The translations under genes were made by a program, and so were the position numbers. This document shows, one piece after another, positions 44,669 to 52,708 of a stretch of DNA of 64,000 nt (positions within the stretch are counted from its first letter, which is position 1; each line of letters opens with the position of its first letter). Under the pieces are notes generated by a model. It had not been told where the DNA came from and did not search any database. It worked only from the letters and a program-made list of their open reading frames with translations. Source of the DNA: Occultella aeris (GTDB lineage: Bacteria > Actinomycetota > Actinomycetes > Actinomycetales > Beutenbergiaceae). The DNA is taken from the NCBI RefSeq assembly GCF_902703175.1, contig NZ_CACRYJ010000016.1:62001-126000 (forward strand). Direction: 5' to 3'.

Positions 44669-45546
44669 GTCCCGCCGGCCTTCCGGCCCCAGCCGATGTT
44701 GAGCGGCGCGGTCAGCACGGCCACGCCGGAGGGGTCTGCGCGGTCACGGATCCGTTCGTCGAGCGATGCGCGGATCTTGGCCCGGTCGGCCGCGCCGACA
44801 TCTGCCAGGAGGACCGCCGTGATCGGATTGCTGTACATCATCCAGTCCCAGACCTGCCGACCGGTTGCGGCCTCGACCCGTTCCTGCCGGGTGGTGTCGA
44901 CCCGCACGTCCCGCAGGCCGGCGTCGACCAGACGCCCGTGAAGCACCGCGGGGTCGGAGACCTGGAACTCCAGTGGCGGTGGGTCTGGAAGCCCTTCAAA
45001 CCCTGGTGCCACGGTCTGGAGGGCGGCCACGAACAACTGCAACGCCTCGAACTCCGCAGGCGAGCCGTAGGCCACGAGCAGCACCCGGCCGCCCGGCCTG
45101 GTCACCCGCACCATCTCGCCGAGGGCGGCGGGCTGGTCCGGCACGAGCATCACTCCGAACTGGGATCCGGTCACGTCGAAGCTGTCGTCCGCGAGGCGCA
45201 ACTCATGCGCGTCCATGACCCGTGCAGACGCGTTGGCCAGCCCCTCGGATGCCGCCCTCGCCTCGAACTGCGCCACCATCGCCGGGGCCCAGTCGGTGGC
45301 CAGGACGGTGGCGCCCAGCCGGGCCGCCGCAAGCCCCAGGCCACCCGGGCCGGCGGCGACGTCCAGGAACGACTCATCGGGCCGGAGGCCGACGAGCTCC
45401 AGTGCCTCGGCGCAGATCCGCTGCTCGCCGGGCGCGACGTGTTCTGCGTAGCCCGCGGCGATCGCGTCCCAGGCCTCCAGTGGCGCATGGTCCGCGTGCC
45501 CCGTGGAGGGCAGTGCGTCCGGGGGCGTCTCCCGCTCGATCGTCAT
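44665..45546 (-). CDS. SAM-dependent methyltransferase (class I)
   Basis: The 293-residue protein has the class I Rossmann fold with SFLDVAAGPGGLGLAAARLG (about 57-76) for SAM binding, a following ATDWAP acidic loop and PGGRVLLVAYG at about 143. The substrate is probably a small molecule, as for most ubiE-like enzymes. It starts 1 base after the DUF4242 stop and overlaps the monooxygenase by 4 bases. A longer open frame to 46056 is a shadow. Confidence 0.85.
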   Translation of the reverse strand: MTIERETPPDALPSTGHADHAPLEAWDAIAAGYAEHVAPGEQRICAEALELVGLRPDESFLDVAAGPGGLGLAAARLGATVLATDWAPAMVAQFEARAASEGLANASARVMDAHELRLADDSFDVTGSQFGVMLVPDQPAALGEMVRVTRPGGRVLLVAYGSPAEFEALQLFVAALQTVAPGFEGLPDPPPLEFQVSDPAVLHGRLVDAGLRDVRVDTTRQERVEAATGRQVWDWMMYSNPITAVLLADVGAADRAKIRASLDERIRDRADPSGVAVLTAPLNIGWGRKAGGT

Positions 45547-45547
45547 G

Positions 45548-45802
45548 TCAGTGACCGCCTTCGGTGACCTCGTAGATCTCCTGCGCCACCAATCCGTGCG
45601 CCTCGCGGTGCACGTCCGCGGCAACATCAGCGGAGGGCGCATCGACGAGACAGAAGATCTTGCCCGAGGCTTCGTCCACCCAGTAGCGCACGTACTCGAC
45701 GCCGTGCCCGCCCTGGGTGCGCAGGTCCGCGTCATGGGCTTGGGTCGCGTCGTTGAGCGTGACGGGACCATCCAGCGTGTGGATGTCGAGGAATAGTGGC
45801 AT
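45548..45802 (-). CDS. DUF4242 (SCO4226-like nickel-binding) small protein
   Basis: The 84-residue ferredoxin-like protein has the DUF4242 pattern GHGVEYVRYWVDEASGKIFC followed by LVDAPSADVAADVHREAHGLVAQEIYEV. The Streptomyces relative SCO4226 binds nickel. The His residues in this segment are candidate metal ligands. GGAAGG precedes the ATG. It leads an operon with the methyltransferase (1-base gap) and monooxygenase. Confidence 0.82.
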   Translation of the reverse strand: MPLFLDIHTLDGPVTLNDATQAHDADLRTQGGHGVEYVRYWVDEASGKIFCLVDAPSADVAADVHREAHGLVAQEIYEVTEGGH

Positions 45803-45916
45803 GAGCTCGATCCTTCCGAGTTGATCGGGTGGTTTGGTTGCTTGACTCGATCGACGTTAGGACGCGGGCTCGTCGGTACGCATCGGAGGAACCTTCCATC
45901 GGTGAGCTGCCGGTGA

Positions 45917-45932
45917 TGGGTCGCATGACCCA
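45917..45932. promoter_or_regulatory. Palindrome in the DUF4242/LuxR intergenic region
   Basis: TGGGTC-GCAT-GACCCA is a perfect 6-bp inverted repeat with 4-base spacer between two divergent genes (start codons at 45802 and 46049). It may be an operator for the LuxR-type regulator. The intergenic space of 246 bases holds no other clear site. Confidence 0.45.
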
Positions 45933-46048
45933 CGCGCCTGTGCAGTTGACGCTGCATCCGACTCGGCGTCGTGGCCGGTGCCGGCCCGATTCGTCGCCCG
46001 TCGACCCCTTCACCGTCGGGAGTATCGTCCGAGGGGGAGGTGATCCCG

Positions 46049-47677
46049 GTGGGCATGGTCGAGGACCTGAAGCAGGCTCGCTCGCACTACGAGCAGGGCG
46101 ACTGGGTTGCCGCCGTGGACCTCTGGTCCGGCACTGATCCAGCGGCCATGTGCGCCGACGACCTGCACGGCGCCGGCCTGGCCGCGTACCTGCTCGGGCG
46201 CCGGGAGGCCGCCATCGACTTCCACCAGAGCGCCTACACCCGGTACCGGGATGCCGGCGTCGCGGCGGGGGCCGTGCGCTGCAGCTTCCACCTCGCGCTG
46301 ATCTTCGGCTCCGGCGGTGAGCACGCGCTCGAGAGCGGCTGGACCGCCCGCGCGCAGCGGTTGCTCGAGGACCTCGACGACGACGCCCTCGAGCACGGCT
46401 ACGTAGCACTGCTGCACATGTATCGGCATCTGGGCTCGGACGATCTGCAGGCCGCATCGGCTGCGGCGACCCGCGCCACGCGGGCGGCGAGGCGGCACCG
46501 AGACCCGGACCTGCTGGCCCTCGGGCTGAGTTGTGCGGGCCGGCTCGCGATCTACGCGGGCCGCGTGGCGGAAGGGCTGGCACTCCTCGATGAGGCGATG
46601 GCCGGCGCCGCCGCGCATGAGGTGACGCCGGTGGTCTTCGGGCACGTCTACTGCACCGCGATCGAGGGCTGTCAGGAGATCGCCGAACTCGGGCGCGTCG
46701 CCGAGTGGACGTCCGCGCTGCATCGCTGGTGCCTTGCCCAACCCGGCCTCGTGGCGTTCACGGGACAGTGTTCGGTGCATCGTGGCCAGCTGATGCGCGT
46801 GCACGGCGCGTGGCGGGAGGCGTTGGCGGAGTTCGCGGACGCCATCGAGCGCTATCGCCTGGCCGACTCGTTGGCCGCGGTGGGCGTCGCGGAGTGCGAG
46901 CGGGGCGATCTGCTGCGCCAGCGAGGCGAGTTCGACGCCGCCGAGATGGCCTACCAACGATCCGGTGAGCACGGCTACGATCCGCAACCCGGGCTGGCAC
47001 TGCTGTGGCTCGCGCGCGGTTCGGACGAGGCAGCGGTCGCCGCCGTCCGGCGGCTCGTGACCGAAGCAGCGGGACCGGCCGCCGAGTGCCGGCTGTTGCC
47101 GGCCGCCGTCGACGTCCTCGTGGCCGCCGGGGCGATCGACGAGGCCGGTGCCGTCGCGACCCGGCTGGAAGCGCTCGCGGCGCAGGTCGGCACCGAGACG
47201 CTGCGGGCCTTCGCGGCGCTGGCGTCCGGCACCGTTGAGCTCGCCGCCGGCGAGGCCGCCGGTGCGCTCCGCCACCTGCGCCGGTCCCGACGCCTGTGGG
47301 CGCGCGCTCGCCGACCCTACGAGGACGGCCGGGTCCGCGCCGTGACGGCCCGGGCCCTGATCGCCGTCGGTGACGCGGAGTCGGCGCGGCGGGAGTTGGA
47401 CGCCGCATGCACGATCTTCCGTGAGCTGGGCGCGACGCCCGCGCTCGAGGAGGCCGAACGACTGCTGCGGCCCGCCGGATACCCGGCCGGATTGACCGGC
47501 CGGGAGGTGGAGGTGTTGCGCCTCGTCGCCGCGGGCCGGACCAACAGTCAGGTCGCCGGAGACCTGGTGTTGAGTGAGAAGACCGTCACGCGCCACCTAT
47601 CGAACATCTTCGCCAAGCTGGAGGTCGGGTCGCGCACCGCCGCGGCCGCCTACGCGTTCGAGCACCACCTGGTCTGA
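46049..47677 (+). CDS. LuxR-type regulator with TPR-like sensory part
   Basis: The roughly 542-residue protein is a long array of helical repeats (about 10-470) resembling tetratricopeptide units, such as RQRGEFDAAEMAYQRSGEHG. It ends with a LuxR helix-turn-helix, GLTGREVEVLRLVAAGRTNS followed by QVAGDLVLSEKTVTRHLSN (about 482-520). It has no P-loop ATPase domain, so it is not a full LAL regulator. Start is uncertain: GTG 46049 has GGAGG with 8-base spacing, ATG 46055 is also possible. It is divergent from the DUF4242 operon, its likely target. Confidence 0.85.
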   Translation: MGMVEDLKQARSHYEQGDWVAAVDLWSGTDPAAMCADDLHGAGLAAYLLGRREAAIDFHQSAYTRYRDAGVAAGAVRCSFHLALIFGSGGEHALESGWTARAQRLLEDLDDDALEHGYVALLHMYRHLGSDDLQAASAAATRATRAARRHRDPDLLALGLSCAGRLAIYAGRVAEGLALLDEAMAGAAAHEVTPVVFGHVYCTAIEGCQEIAELGRVAEWTSALHRWCLAQPGLVAFTGQCSVHRGQLMRVHGAWREALAEFADAIERYRLADSLAAVGVAECERGDLLRQRGEFDAAEMAYQRSGEHGYDPQPGLALLWLARGSDEAAVAAVRRLVTEAAGPAAECRLLPAAVDVLVAAGAIDEAGAVATRLEALAAQVGTETLRAFAALASGTVELAAGEAAGALRHLRRSRRLWARARRPYEDGRVRAVTARALIAVGDAESARRELDAACTIFRELGATPALEEAERLLRPAGYPAGLTGREVEVLRLVAAGRTNSQVAGDLVLSEKTVTRHLSNIFAKLEVGSRTAAAAYAFEHHLV

Positions 47678-47681
47678 CCGG

Positions 47682-47703
47682 GGCGCCCGTGCTCTCGGGT
47701 GCC
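47682..47703. terminator. Hairpin between convergent LuxR and SGNH genes
   Basis: Eight-base arms GGCGCCCG and CGGGTGCC (one G-T pair) with a 6-base loop, 5 bases after the LuxR-type stop and 8 before the SGNH stop. Likely bidirectional. Confidence 0.55.
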
Positions 47704-47711
47704 GGGGATGC

Positions 47712-48302
47712 TCAGGCGGTGCGGTAGACCTCGAGCCAGCGGTCCGCGAGGAAGCGGTGCCCGTCGGGCGAGGGGTGCACCCCGTCCGCGGCCAGGGCCT
47801 CGGCGCCGGTGCGGGAGGCGGCCTGCGCGTACGGCCCGTCGGTGGCGACGAACTCGACCCCGAACTCCTCGGCGAGGCGCCGGACCGCGGCGATCTTGGG
47901 GTCCAGGTCCTCCCGCCAGTCCCACTGGTCCGGGCGGACCGGCAGCAGGAACGGCTCCACGAGGAGGATCCGCCCGATGCCGGCCGCCTGGGCGCGGGTG
48001 AGCAGGTCGCGGTAGCCGGTCTCATAGGACTCCGCGGACGTCGGGTCGTCACTGTCGTAGCGGCGCCACGTGTCGTTGATGCCGATCATGATCGAGAGCA
48101 CATCCGGGGCGTGCGCCAGGACGTCCACGTCCCAGCGTGCCTGCAGGTCCACAACCCGGTGGCCGCTGATGCCGGTGTTGATCACCCGCTCGCCCGGCAG
48201 ATCCGCCGCGACCAGGGCGGCATAGCCGGAGCCCAGGCTGGCGAGGTCGTCACGGTCACGTCCGGCGTCGGTGATCGAGTCACCGGTCAGGAGAATGGTC
48301 AC
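47712..48302 (-). CDS. SGNH/GDSL-type esterase or lipase
   Basis: The 196-residue hydrolase has all SGNH blocks: the nucleophile Ser in GDSITDAG (about 7-14), Gly in GSGYA, Asn in GIND near 73, and the Asp/His pair in DGVHPSPDGH near 172-181. Without a signal peptide, it acts inside the cell, perhaps on acetylated sugars. The substrate is unknown. GTG 48302 is the first codon of the conserved strand. It stands alone. Confidence 0.88.
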   Translation of the reverse strand: MTILLTGDSITDAGRDRDDLASLGSGYAALVAADLPGERVINTGISGHRVVDLQARWDVDVLAHAPDVLSIMIGINDTWRRYDSDDPTSAESYETGYRDLLTRAQAAGIGRILLVEPFLLPVRPDQWDWREDLDPKIAAVRRLAEEFGVEFVATDGPYAQAASRTGAEALAADGVHPSPDGHRFLADRWLEVYRTA

Positions 48303-48427
48303 GATCGGGCAGCCTACCCATCGACGCCCGAGGGGTGAACACCCTGTGGTCGGTATCCGGACGAACTTCTAGGATGAGCGCGATCGCACGGCGCGGGCGC
48401 CGTGCCCATGTTTGCAGAGAGGCACCC

Positions 48428-49186
48428 ATGTCGGACATCCAGGACCTGAAGGTCGTCATCACCGGGGGAGCGGCCGGCATCGGTGCGGCCACCGCCGCGG
48501 AGTTCCTCACGCAGGGGGCGCGGGTGGCGGTCCTGGATCTGACCGAGTCGCCGGACGAGGGTGTCGCCTCCTTCGTCTGTGACATCACCGACGAGGGCGC
48601 CACCAGGGCGGCCATCGCCGCCGCGGCCGAGGCCCTCGACGGCATCGACGCAATCGTCAACAACGCCGGCATCGGCGCCCAGGGCACCGTCGAGGACGGC
48701 GACCTGGACCTCTGGCGCAAGGTGCTCGACGTGAACGTCGTCGGCATGGCCTGCGTCACCCGGGCCGCGCTGCCCTACCTGCGCGCCTCGGACCGGGCCG
48801 CGGTCGTGAACATGTCCTCGATCGTCGCGCTCGTCGGCCTCGTGCAGCGGGCCGCGTACGCGGCGAGCAAGGGCGCGGTGCTGGCCCTGACCAAGGCGAT
48901 GGCCGCCGACCACGTGGGCGAGGGCATCCGGGTCAACTGCGTGGCCCCGGGCACCGTCGGCACCGAGTGGGTCGGCCGGCTGCTCGCGAACGCCGCGGAC
49001 CCGGTGGCCGAGCGCGCCGCCCTCGAGGGCCGCCAGCCCATGGGCCGGCTGGTGGCGCCGGAGGACGTGGCCAAGGCCGTCGTCTTCCTGGCCTCCCCGG
49101 CCAGCGGGTCGGTGACGGGCACCTGCCTGTCCGTGGACGGCGGTACGTCCGGGATCCAGCTTCCCCGCCCCACGCCGGCGACGTGA
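48428..49186 (+). CDS. Short-chain dehydrogenase/reductase
   Basis: The 252-residue protein has the NAD(P) site VVITGGAAGIGAATAAEFL (about 9-27), NNAGIG near 81, catalytic Ser in VVNMSSIVAL and YAASK near 147, and DGG at the end. It oxidises a hydroxyl group on a sugar or alcohol. A TAGGAT hexamer at 48370-48375 could be its -10. GTG of the aldo-keto reductase overlaps its stop, so the two enzymes act together. Confidence 0.88.
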   Translation: MSDIQDLKVVITGGAAGIGAATAAEFLTQGARVAVLDLTESPDEGVASFVCDITDEGATRAAIAAAAEALDGIDAIVNNAGIGAQGTVEDGDLDLWRKVLDVNVVGMACVTRAALPYLRASDRAAVVNMSSIVALVGLVQRAAYAASKGAVLALTKAMAADHVGEGIRVNCVAPGTVGTEWVGRLLANAADPVAERAALEGRQPMGRLVAPEDVAKAVVFLASPASGSVTGTCLSVDGGTSGIQLPRPTPAT

Positions 49187-50175
49187 TCGACCTTCCCCCG
49201 GTCGGCGTCGGCGGGGCCGCGTTCGGCAACCTGTACGGACCGGTGCCGGACGCCGTCGCCGAAGGGATCCTCGACGCCGCCTGGGATGCCGGGCTGCGCT
49301 ACTTCGACACCGCGCCGCACTACGGACTCGGCGCGAGCGAGGAACGCCTCGGTGCCCTCCTCGCGCAGCGGCCGCGCGAGGAGTACGTGCTCTCGACCAA
49401 GGTGGGCCGGCTGCTCGAACCCAACCCCGACCACGTGCCCGGCGAACTGGACACCGAGAAGGGGTTCTGGGTGCCGACCACCCGCCGTCGGGTCGTGGAC
49501 CTGACCCCGGCCGGGATCCGCGCCAGCCTCACCGCGAGCCTGGAACGCCTCGGCCTCGACCGCGTCGACGTGGCCTACCTGCACGACCCCGAGGAGTATC
49601 CGCGTGCCGACGCGCACGCCGCCGTCAGGACCCTGATCGAGCTGCGCGAGGAAGGCGTGGTCGCCGCGATCGGAGCCGGCGCGAAGGACGTCGAGGTGCT
49701 CGTCGACCTGGTGCGTGGCGCCGCCCCGTCGGCTGGGCGCGGCGGGCACGGGCTCGACCTGGTCATGGTCGCCGGCCGCTACACCCTGCTGGAGCAGCCG
49801 GCCTGGCCCGACCTGGTGCCGACCTGTGCCGGGCACGGGGTGGGGATCGTGAACGTGGGCGTGTTCAACTCGGGGCTGCTCGCGCGCCCGCAGGTGGCGC
49901 CCGACGCCCACTACGAATACGGGCCCGCGCCCGCCGCCATCATCGAGCGCGCGAACGCGATCGCCGGCGTCTGCGCCCGGTTCGGAGTGGACCTGCCGAC
50001 CGCGGCCGTGCACTTCGGGAGCCGGGCCCGGGGCGTCGTCAACGCCACGTTCGGCCTCAGCTCCGCCGCCGAGGTGCATCAGCTCACGGAGCGACTGGCC
50101 ACCCGCGTCGACGACGGGCTGTGGGCCGCGCTGATCGTGGACGGGCTACTGCCCGACGGCGTGATCGCGCCCTAG
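49183..50175 (+). CDS. Aldo/keto reductase, L-fucose/aldose dehydrogenase-like
   Basis: The 330-residue enzyme has the AKR catalytic tetrad: DTAPHYGLGASEERLG (Asp and Tyr, about 43-58), Lys in LSTKVGRLLE near 71, and His in VAYLHDPEEY near 130. The overall look (PVGVGGAAFGNLYG start, GVFNSGLLA) recalls L-fucose or aldose dehydrogenases. With the coupled SDR it may form the first two steps of oxidative sugar breakdown. The GH95 fucosidase at 60 kb could supply L-fucose, though it is 10 kb away. Confidence 0.83.
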   Translation: MIDLPPVGVGGAAFGNLYGPVPDAVAEGILDAAWDAGLRYFDTAPHYGLGASEERLGALLAQRPREEYVLSTKVGRLLEPNPDHVPGELDTEKGFWVPTTRRRVVDLTPAGIRASLTASLERLGLDRVDVAYLHDPEEYPRADAHAAVRTLIELREEGVVAAIGAGAKDVEVLVDLVRGAAPSAGRGGHGLDLVMVAGRYTLLEQPAWPDLVPTCAGHGVGIVNVGVFNSGLLARPQVAPDAHYEYGPAPAAIIERANAIAGVCARFGVDLPTAAVHFGSRARGVVNATFGLSSAAEVHQLTERLATRVDDGLWAALIVDGLLPDGVIAP

Positions 50176-50200
50176 TTTCTGGCGTCACCCTGGCAGGTGG

Positions 50201-50221
50201 GGCGTCTCGGGGTGAGGCGCC
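50201..50221. terminator. Hairpin between convergent AKR and lipoprotein genes
   Basis: Eight-base arms GGCGTCTC and GAGGCGCC (one T-G pair) with a 5-base loop, just after the AKR stop at 50175 and against the lipoprotein stop at 50221. Confidence 0.5.
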
Positions 50222-50664
50222 TACGCGCCCACGTAGAAGAACTGCTCCGCGGGGCAGGTCTCCGGGATCTCGACGCGGTTGTCCTCACGCAAGGGTCCGG
50301 AGCCGAGCCCACCACCGAGTTCGATCTGTTCCCCGACCGTCACCGACATGCCCTGGATACGCAGGGTCTGACCGTCCCACTGCACCTCCGGCCACGGGAA
50401 CACCGGCGTCACCTCCATGGGCTGCGACGGGTCGGCCTCCAGCGGCACCTCGGTGCGGACCACCAGGCAACCGCCGTCGAGGACCAGGGTCCCGACGAGC
50501 AGAGCACCGTCCCCGCCCTCGGCGTCCTCGGCGGCCCAGGTCGCCAGCGCGTCGGGTCGGTCCGCGTCCGACGGCTCGCCGGAGCCACCCGCGCACGCAC
50601 TGACGGCGACCGCCAGCGCGCAGGCGAGCAACGCCGTCGTACCCGAACGAATCACCGTGATCAC
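50221..50664 (-). CDS. Unknown lipoprotein
   Basis: The 147-residue protein has a lipobox AVSAC (C24) and a small beta-rich domain with two cysteines (GGCLVV and ETCPAEQF), probably disulphide-linked. No family was recognised. Membrane-anchored on the outer face is expected. GTG 50664 precedes a short signal helix. It is alone between convergent and divergent neighbours. Confidence 0.65.
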   Translation of the reverse strand: MITVIRSGTTALLACALAVAVSACAGGSGEPSDADRPDALATWAAEDAEGGDGALLVGTLVLDGGCLVVRTEVPLEADPSQPMEVTPVFPWPEVQWDGQTLRIQGMSVTVGEQIELGGGLGSGPLREDNRVEIPETCPAEQFFYVGA

Positions 50665-50702
50665 CGCGCCTGCCTCCTGCCCTCCATTGTGACACTTCTC
50701 AC

Positions 50703-50719
50703 GTCATTCGTTGAATGAC
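50703..50719. promoter_or_regulatory. Palindrome upstream of the DEAD helicase
   Basis: GTCATTC-GTT-GAATGAC is a perfect 7-bp inverted repeat with a 3-base spacer in the 191 bases between lipoprotein and helicase starts. It could be an operator or a leader-RNA hairpin. Confidence 0.45.
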
Positions 50720-50855
50720 CGCGCCATGGGGGATGATGGACCTCAGGCGCGCATGGTTCGCGCCGGCATCGCGGTTCTTCATGCGCCGGCCACTCGGCCA
50801 GGCAGCACCAGTGTCGACCACTGCGGTGAACCCAACGAACGAGAGAAACAACTCC

Positions 50856-52544
50856 TTGTCATCAATGACTCCTGCCCAGACGCCGTCCTTCTCGGCTCTG
50901 GGCGTTCCGGCTGCGCTGGTCAAGTCCCTGACCGAGCGCGGCATCACCGAACCCTTCCCCATCCAGACCGCCACCCTGCGGGACACCCTCGCCGGGCGCG
51001 ACGTGCTCGGCCGCGGCCGCACCGGTTCCGGCAAGACCATCGCGTTCGCGGTGCCCCTCGTGGCGCGGCTGACCGACGGCCGCCGGGCCGCCTCCCGTAA
51101 GCCCCGCGGGCTCGTGCTCGCCCCGACCCGTGAACTCGCCAGCCAGATCGGCGAGACCATCGCTCCGCTGGCGGCCGCCGCCGGCCTTCGCCACACCGTC
51201 ATCTTCGGCGGCGTCGGCCAGGGCAAGCAGGTCACCGCGCTGAACGACGGCGTCGACATCCTGATCGCCTGCCCGGGCCGCCTCGAGGACCTCAAGGGTC
51301 AGGGGCACCTGAACCTGGACAACATCGAGATCGCCGTGCTCGACGAGGCCGACCACATGGCCGACCTCGGCTTCCTGCCCGCCGTGAAGCGGATCATGGA
51401 CGCCACCCCGCGCGGCGGCCAGCGGATGCTGTTCTCCGCGACGCTCGACAACGGCGTGGACATCATCGTCAAGCGCTACCTGACCGACCCGCTGACCCAC
51501 TCGGTGGACTCGGCCTCGTCCCCGGTCGCGGCCATGGAGCACCACATCTTCGAGGTGTCCGGTGCGGACGCGAAGCGCGACCTGATCGAGCAGCTCGCCG
51601 CGGGGACCTCCCGTCGACTGCTGTTCACCCGCACGAAGCACCAGGCCAAGAAACTGGCCCGGCAGCTCACCGCGAGCGGGATCCCCGCCGTCGACCTGCA
51701 CGGGAACCTGTCCCAGAACGCCCGCGAACGCAACCTCGACGCGTTCTCCACGGGCGCCGTCAAGGTCCTGGTCGCCACGGACATCGCCGCGCGCGGCATC
51801 CACGTCGACGACGTCGAGCTCGTCGTCCACGTCGACCCGCCGGCCGAGCACAAGGCGTACCTGCACCGCTCCGGTCGCACCGCCCGGGCCGGCTCCGGCG
51901 GCACCGTCGTCACGCTCATGCTCCCCGAGCAGCGGGGCGACGTGCGCCAGCTGACCCGCGCCGCGAAGATCACGGCCTCCCCGGTGCGTCCGGACGCGGC
52001 CGCCGTGGCCAAGCTCGTCGGTGACGTCGCCGTCAAGGTGGACCCGGCACGAGCCCCCGCAGCAGCGGCGACTGCGCCCGCGCCGTCCGGTCCCGGCCGC
52101 GGCCGCTCCGGTAGCGGCGGTCGTGGCGGTGAGCGCTCCGGCGCCGGCGCCCGTACCGGTGGCCGCTCGCGCGGTGCCCGATCGCAGGGCGAGGGCGCGG
52201 GTTCGCGTTCCGGCGGCGCGTCCGACGGCGGCCGTTCCGGTGGCGGTCGCTCCGGCGCCCCGACCGGTGGCGGCCGTTCCGGTGGCGGCCGTTCCGGTGG
52301 TGGTCGCTCCGGCGCCCCGACCGGTGGCGGACGTTCCGGTGGGGGACGCTCCGGCGGCTCGTCGTTGACGTACTCCACCAGCAGCGGTGGCTCCAGCACC
52401 GGCGGCCAGACTCGTTCGGGCATGCAGGCATCCTGGGCCGGTGAGCGACCGGCAGCCGCCGGCTCCGGCGGCGGCGCGGCGCGGGGCAGCCGCGGCGGGC
52501 GCCGTTCCGGCCGCCCGGCCGGCTCCCCGGCACAGGGTCGCTGA
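50856..52544 (+). CDS. DEAD-box RNA helicase with Gly-Arg-Ser tail
   Basis: The 562-residue protein has the Q motif region SFSALGVPAALV with EPFPIQ, Walker A GRGRTGSGKT (about 49-58), PTRELA, the LDEADHM box near 165, FSATL and HRSGRTARAG. It unwinds RNA in ribosome assembly or cold response. The C-terminal third is a disordered RGG-like tail. Start is uncertain: TTG 50856 (giving MSSMTPAQ) or ATG 50865; longer frame to 50715 looks like leader. The 130-base or longer leader may be regulatory. Confidence 0.9.
   Translation: MSSMTPAQTPSFSALGVPAALVKSLTERGITEPFPIQTATLRDTLAGRDVLGRGRTGSGKTIAFAVPLVARLTDGRRAASRKPRGLVLAPTRELASQIGETIAPLAAAAGLRHTVIFGGVGQGKQVTALNDGVDILIACPGRLEDLKGQGHLNLDNIEIAVLDEADHMADLGFLPAVKRIMDATPRGGQRMLFSATLDNGVDIIVKRYLTDPLTHSVDSASSPVAAMEHHIFEVSGADAKRDLIEQLAAGTSRRLLFTRTKHQAKKLARQLTASGIPAVDLHGNLSQNARERNLDAFSTGAVKVLVATDIAARGIHVDDVELVVHVDPPAEHKAYLHRSGRTARAGSGGTVVTLMLPEQRGDVRQLTRAAKITASPVRPDAAAVAKLVGDVAVKVDPARAPAAAATAPAPSGPGRGRSGSGGRGGERSGAGARTGGRSRGARSQGEGAGSRSGGASDGGRSGGGRSGAPTGGGRSGGGRSGGGRSGAPTGGGRSGGGRSGGSSLTYSTSSGGSSTGGQTRSGMQASWAGERPAAAGSGGGAARGSRGGRRSGRPAGSPAQGR
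52228..52364 (+). repeat. Tandem Gly-Arg-Ser codon repeats, 57-bp unit
   Basis: Within the helicase tail, a 57-base unit coding for about 19 residues (GGRSGAPTGG type) is repeated about twice with shorter GGGRSG units around it. The nucleotide repeat, with near-identical 28-base blocks at 52246 and 52303, shows recent expansion. It gives an RNA-binding, disordered tail. Confidence 0.7.
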
Positions 52545-52567
52545 CCCAGCACCGGCAACCACACCGA

Positions 52568-52605
52568 GCTCGAGGCCCTCGTCCTGACGGATGGGGGCCT
52601 CGAGC
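52568..52605. terminator. Helicase terminator hairpin
   Basis: Eleven-base perfect arms GCTCGAGGCCC and GGGCCTCGAGC, with extra short pairing in the 16-base loop. Lies 23 bases after the helicase stop and 103 bases before the convergent wall-protein stop. Confidence 0.7.
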
Positions 52606-52708
52606 CGTCTGGCGTCACGCGAGCGCGGCGAGATCCGAAGGTGCCGACGGCCGACGGCGACGCACGAGCATCGCCGACGGCCGCCGTCGAGCGTTGGTTC
52701 GGCGGTGC

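Noticed and set aside
52228-52364. CRISPR-like or satellite repeat
   Set aside because: The repeat is in frame, codes for Gly-Arg-Ser units of a helicase tail and has no spacers.
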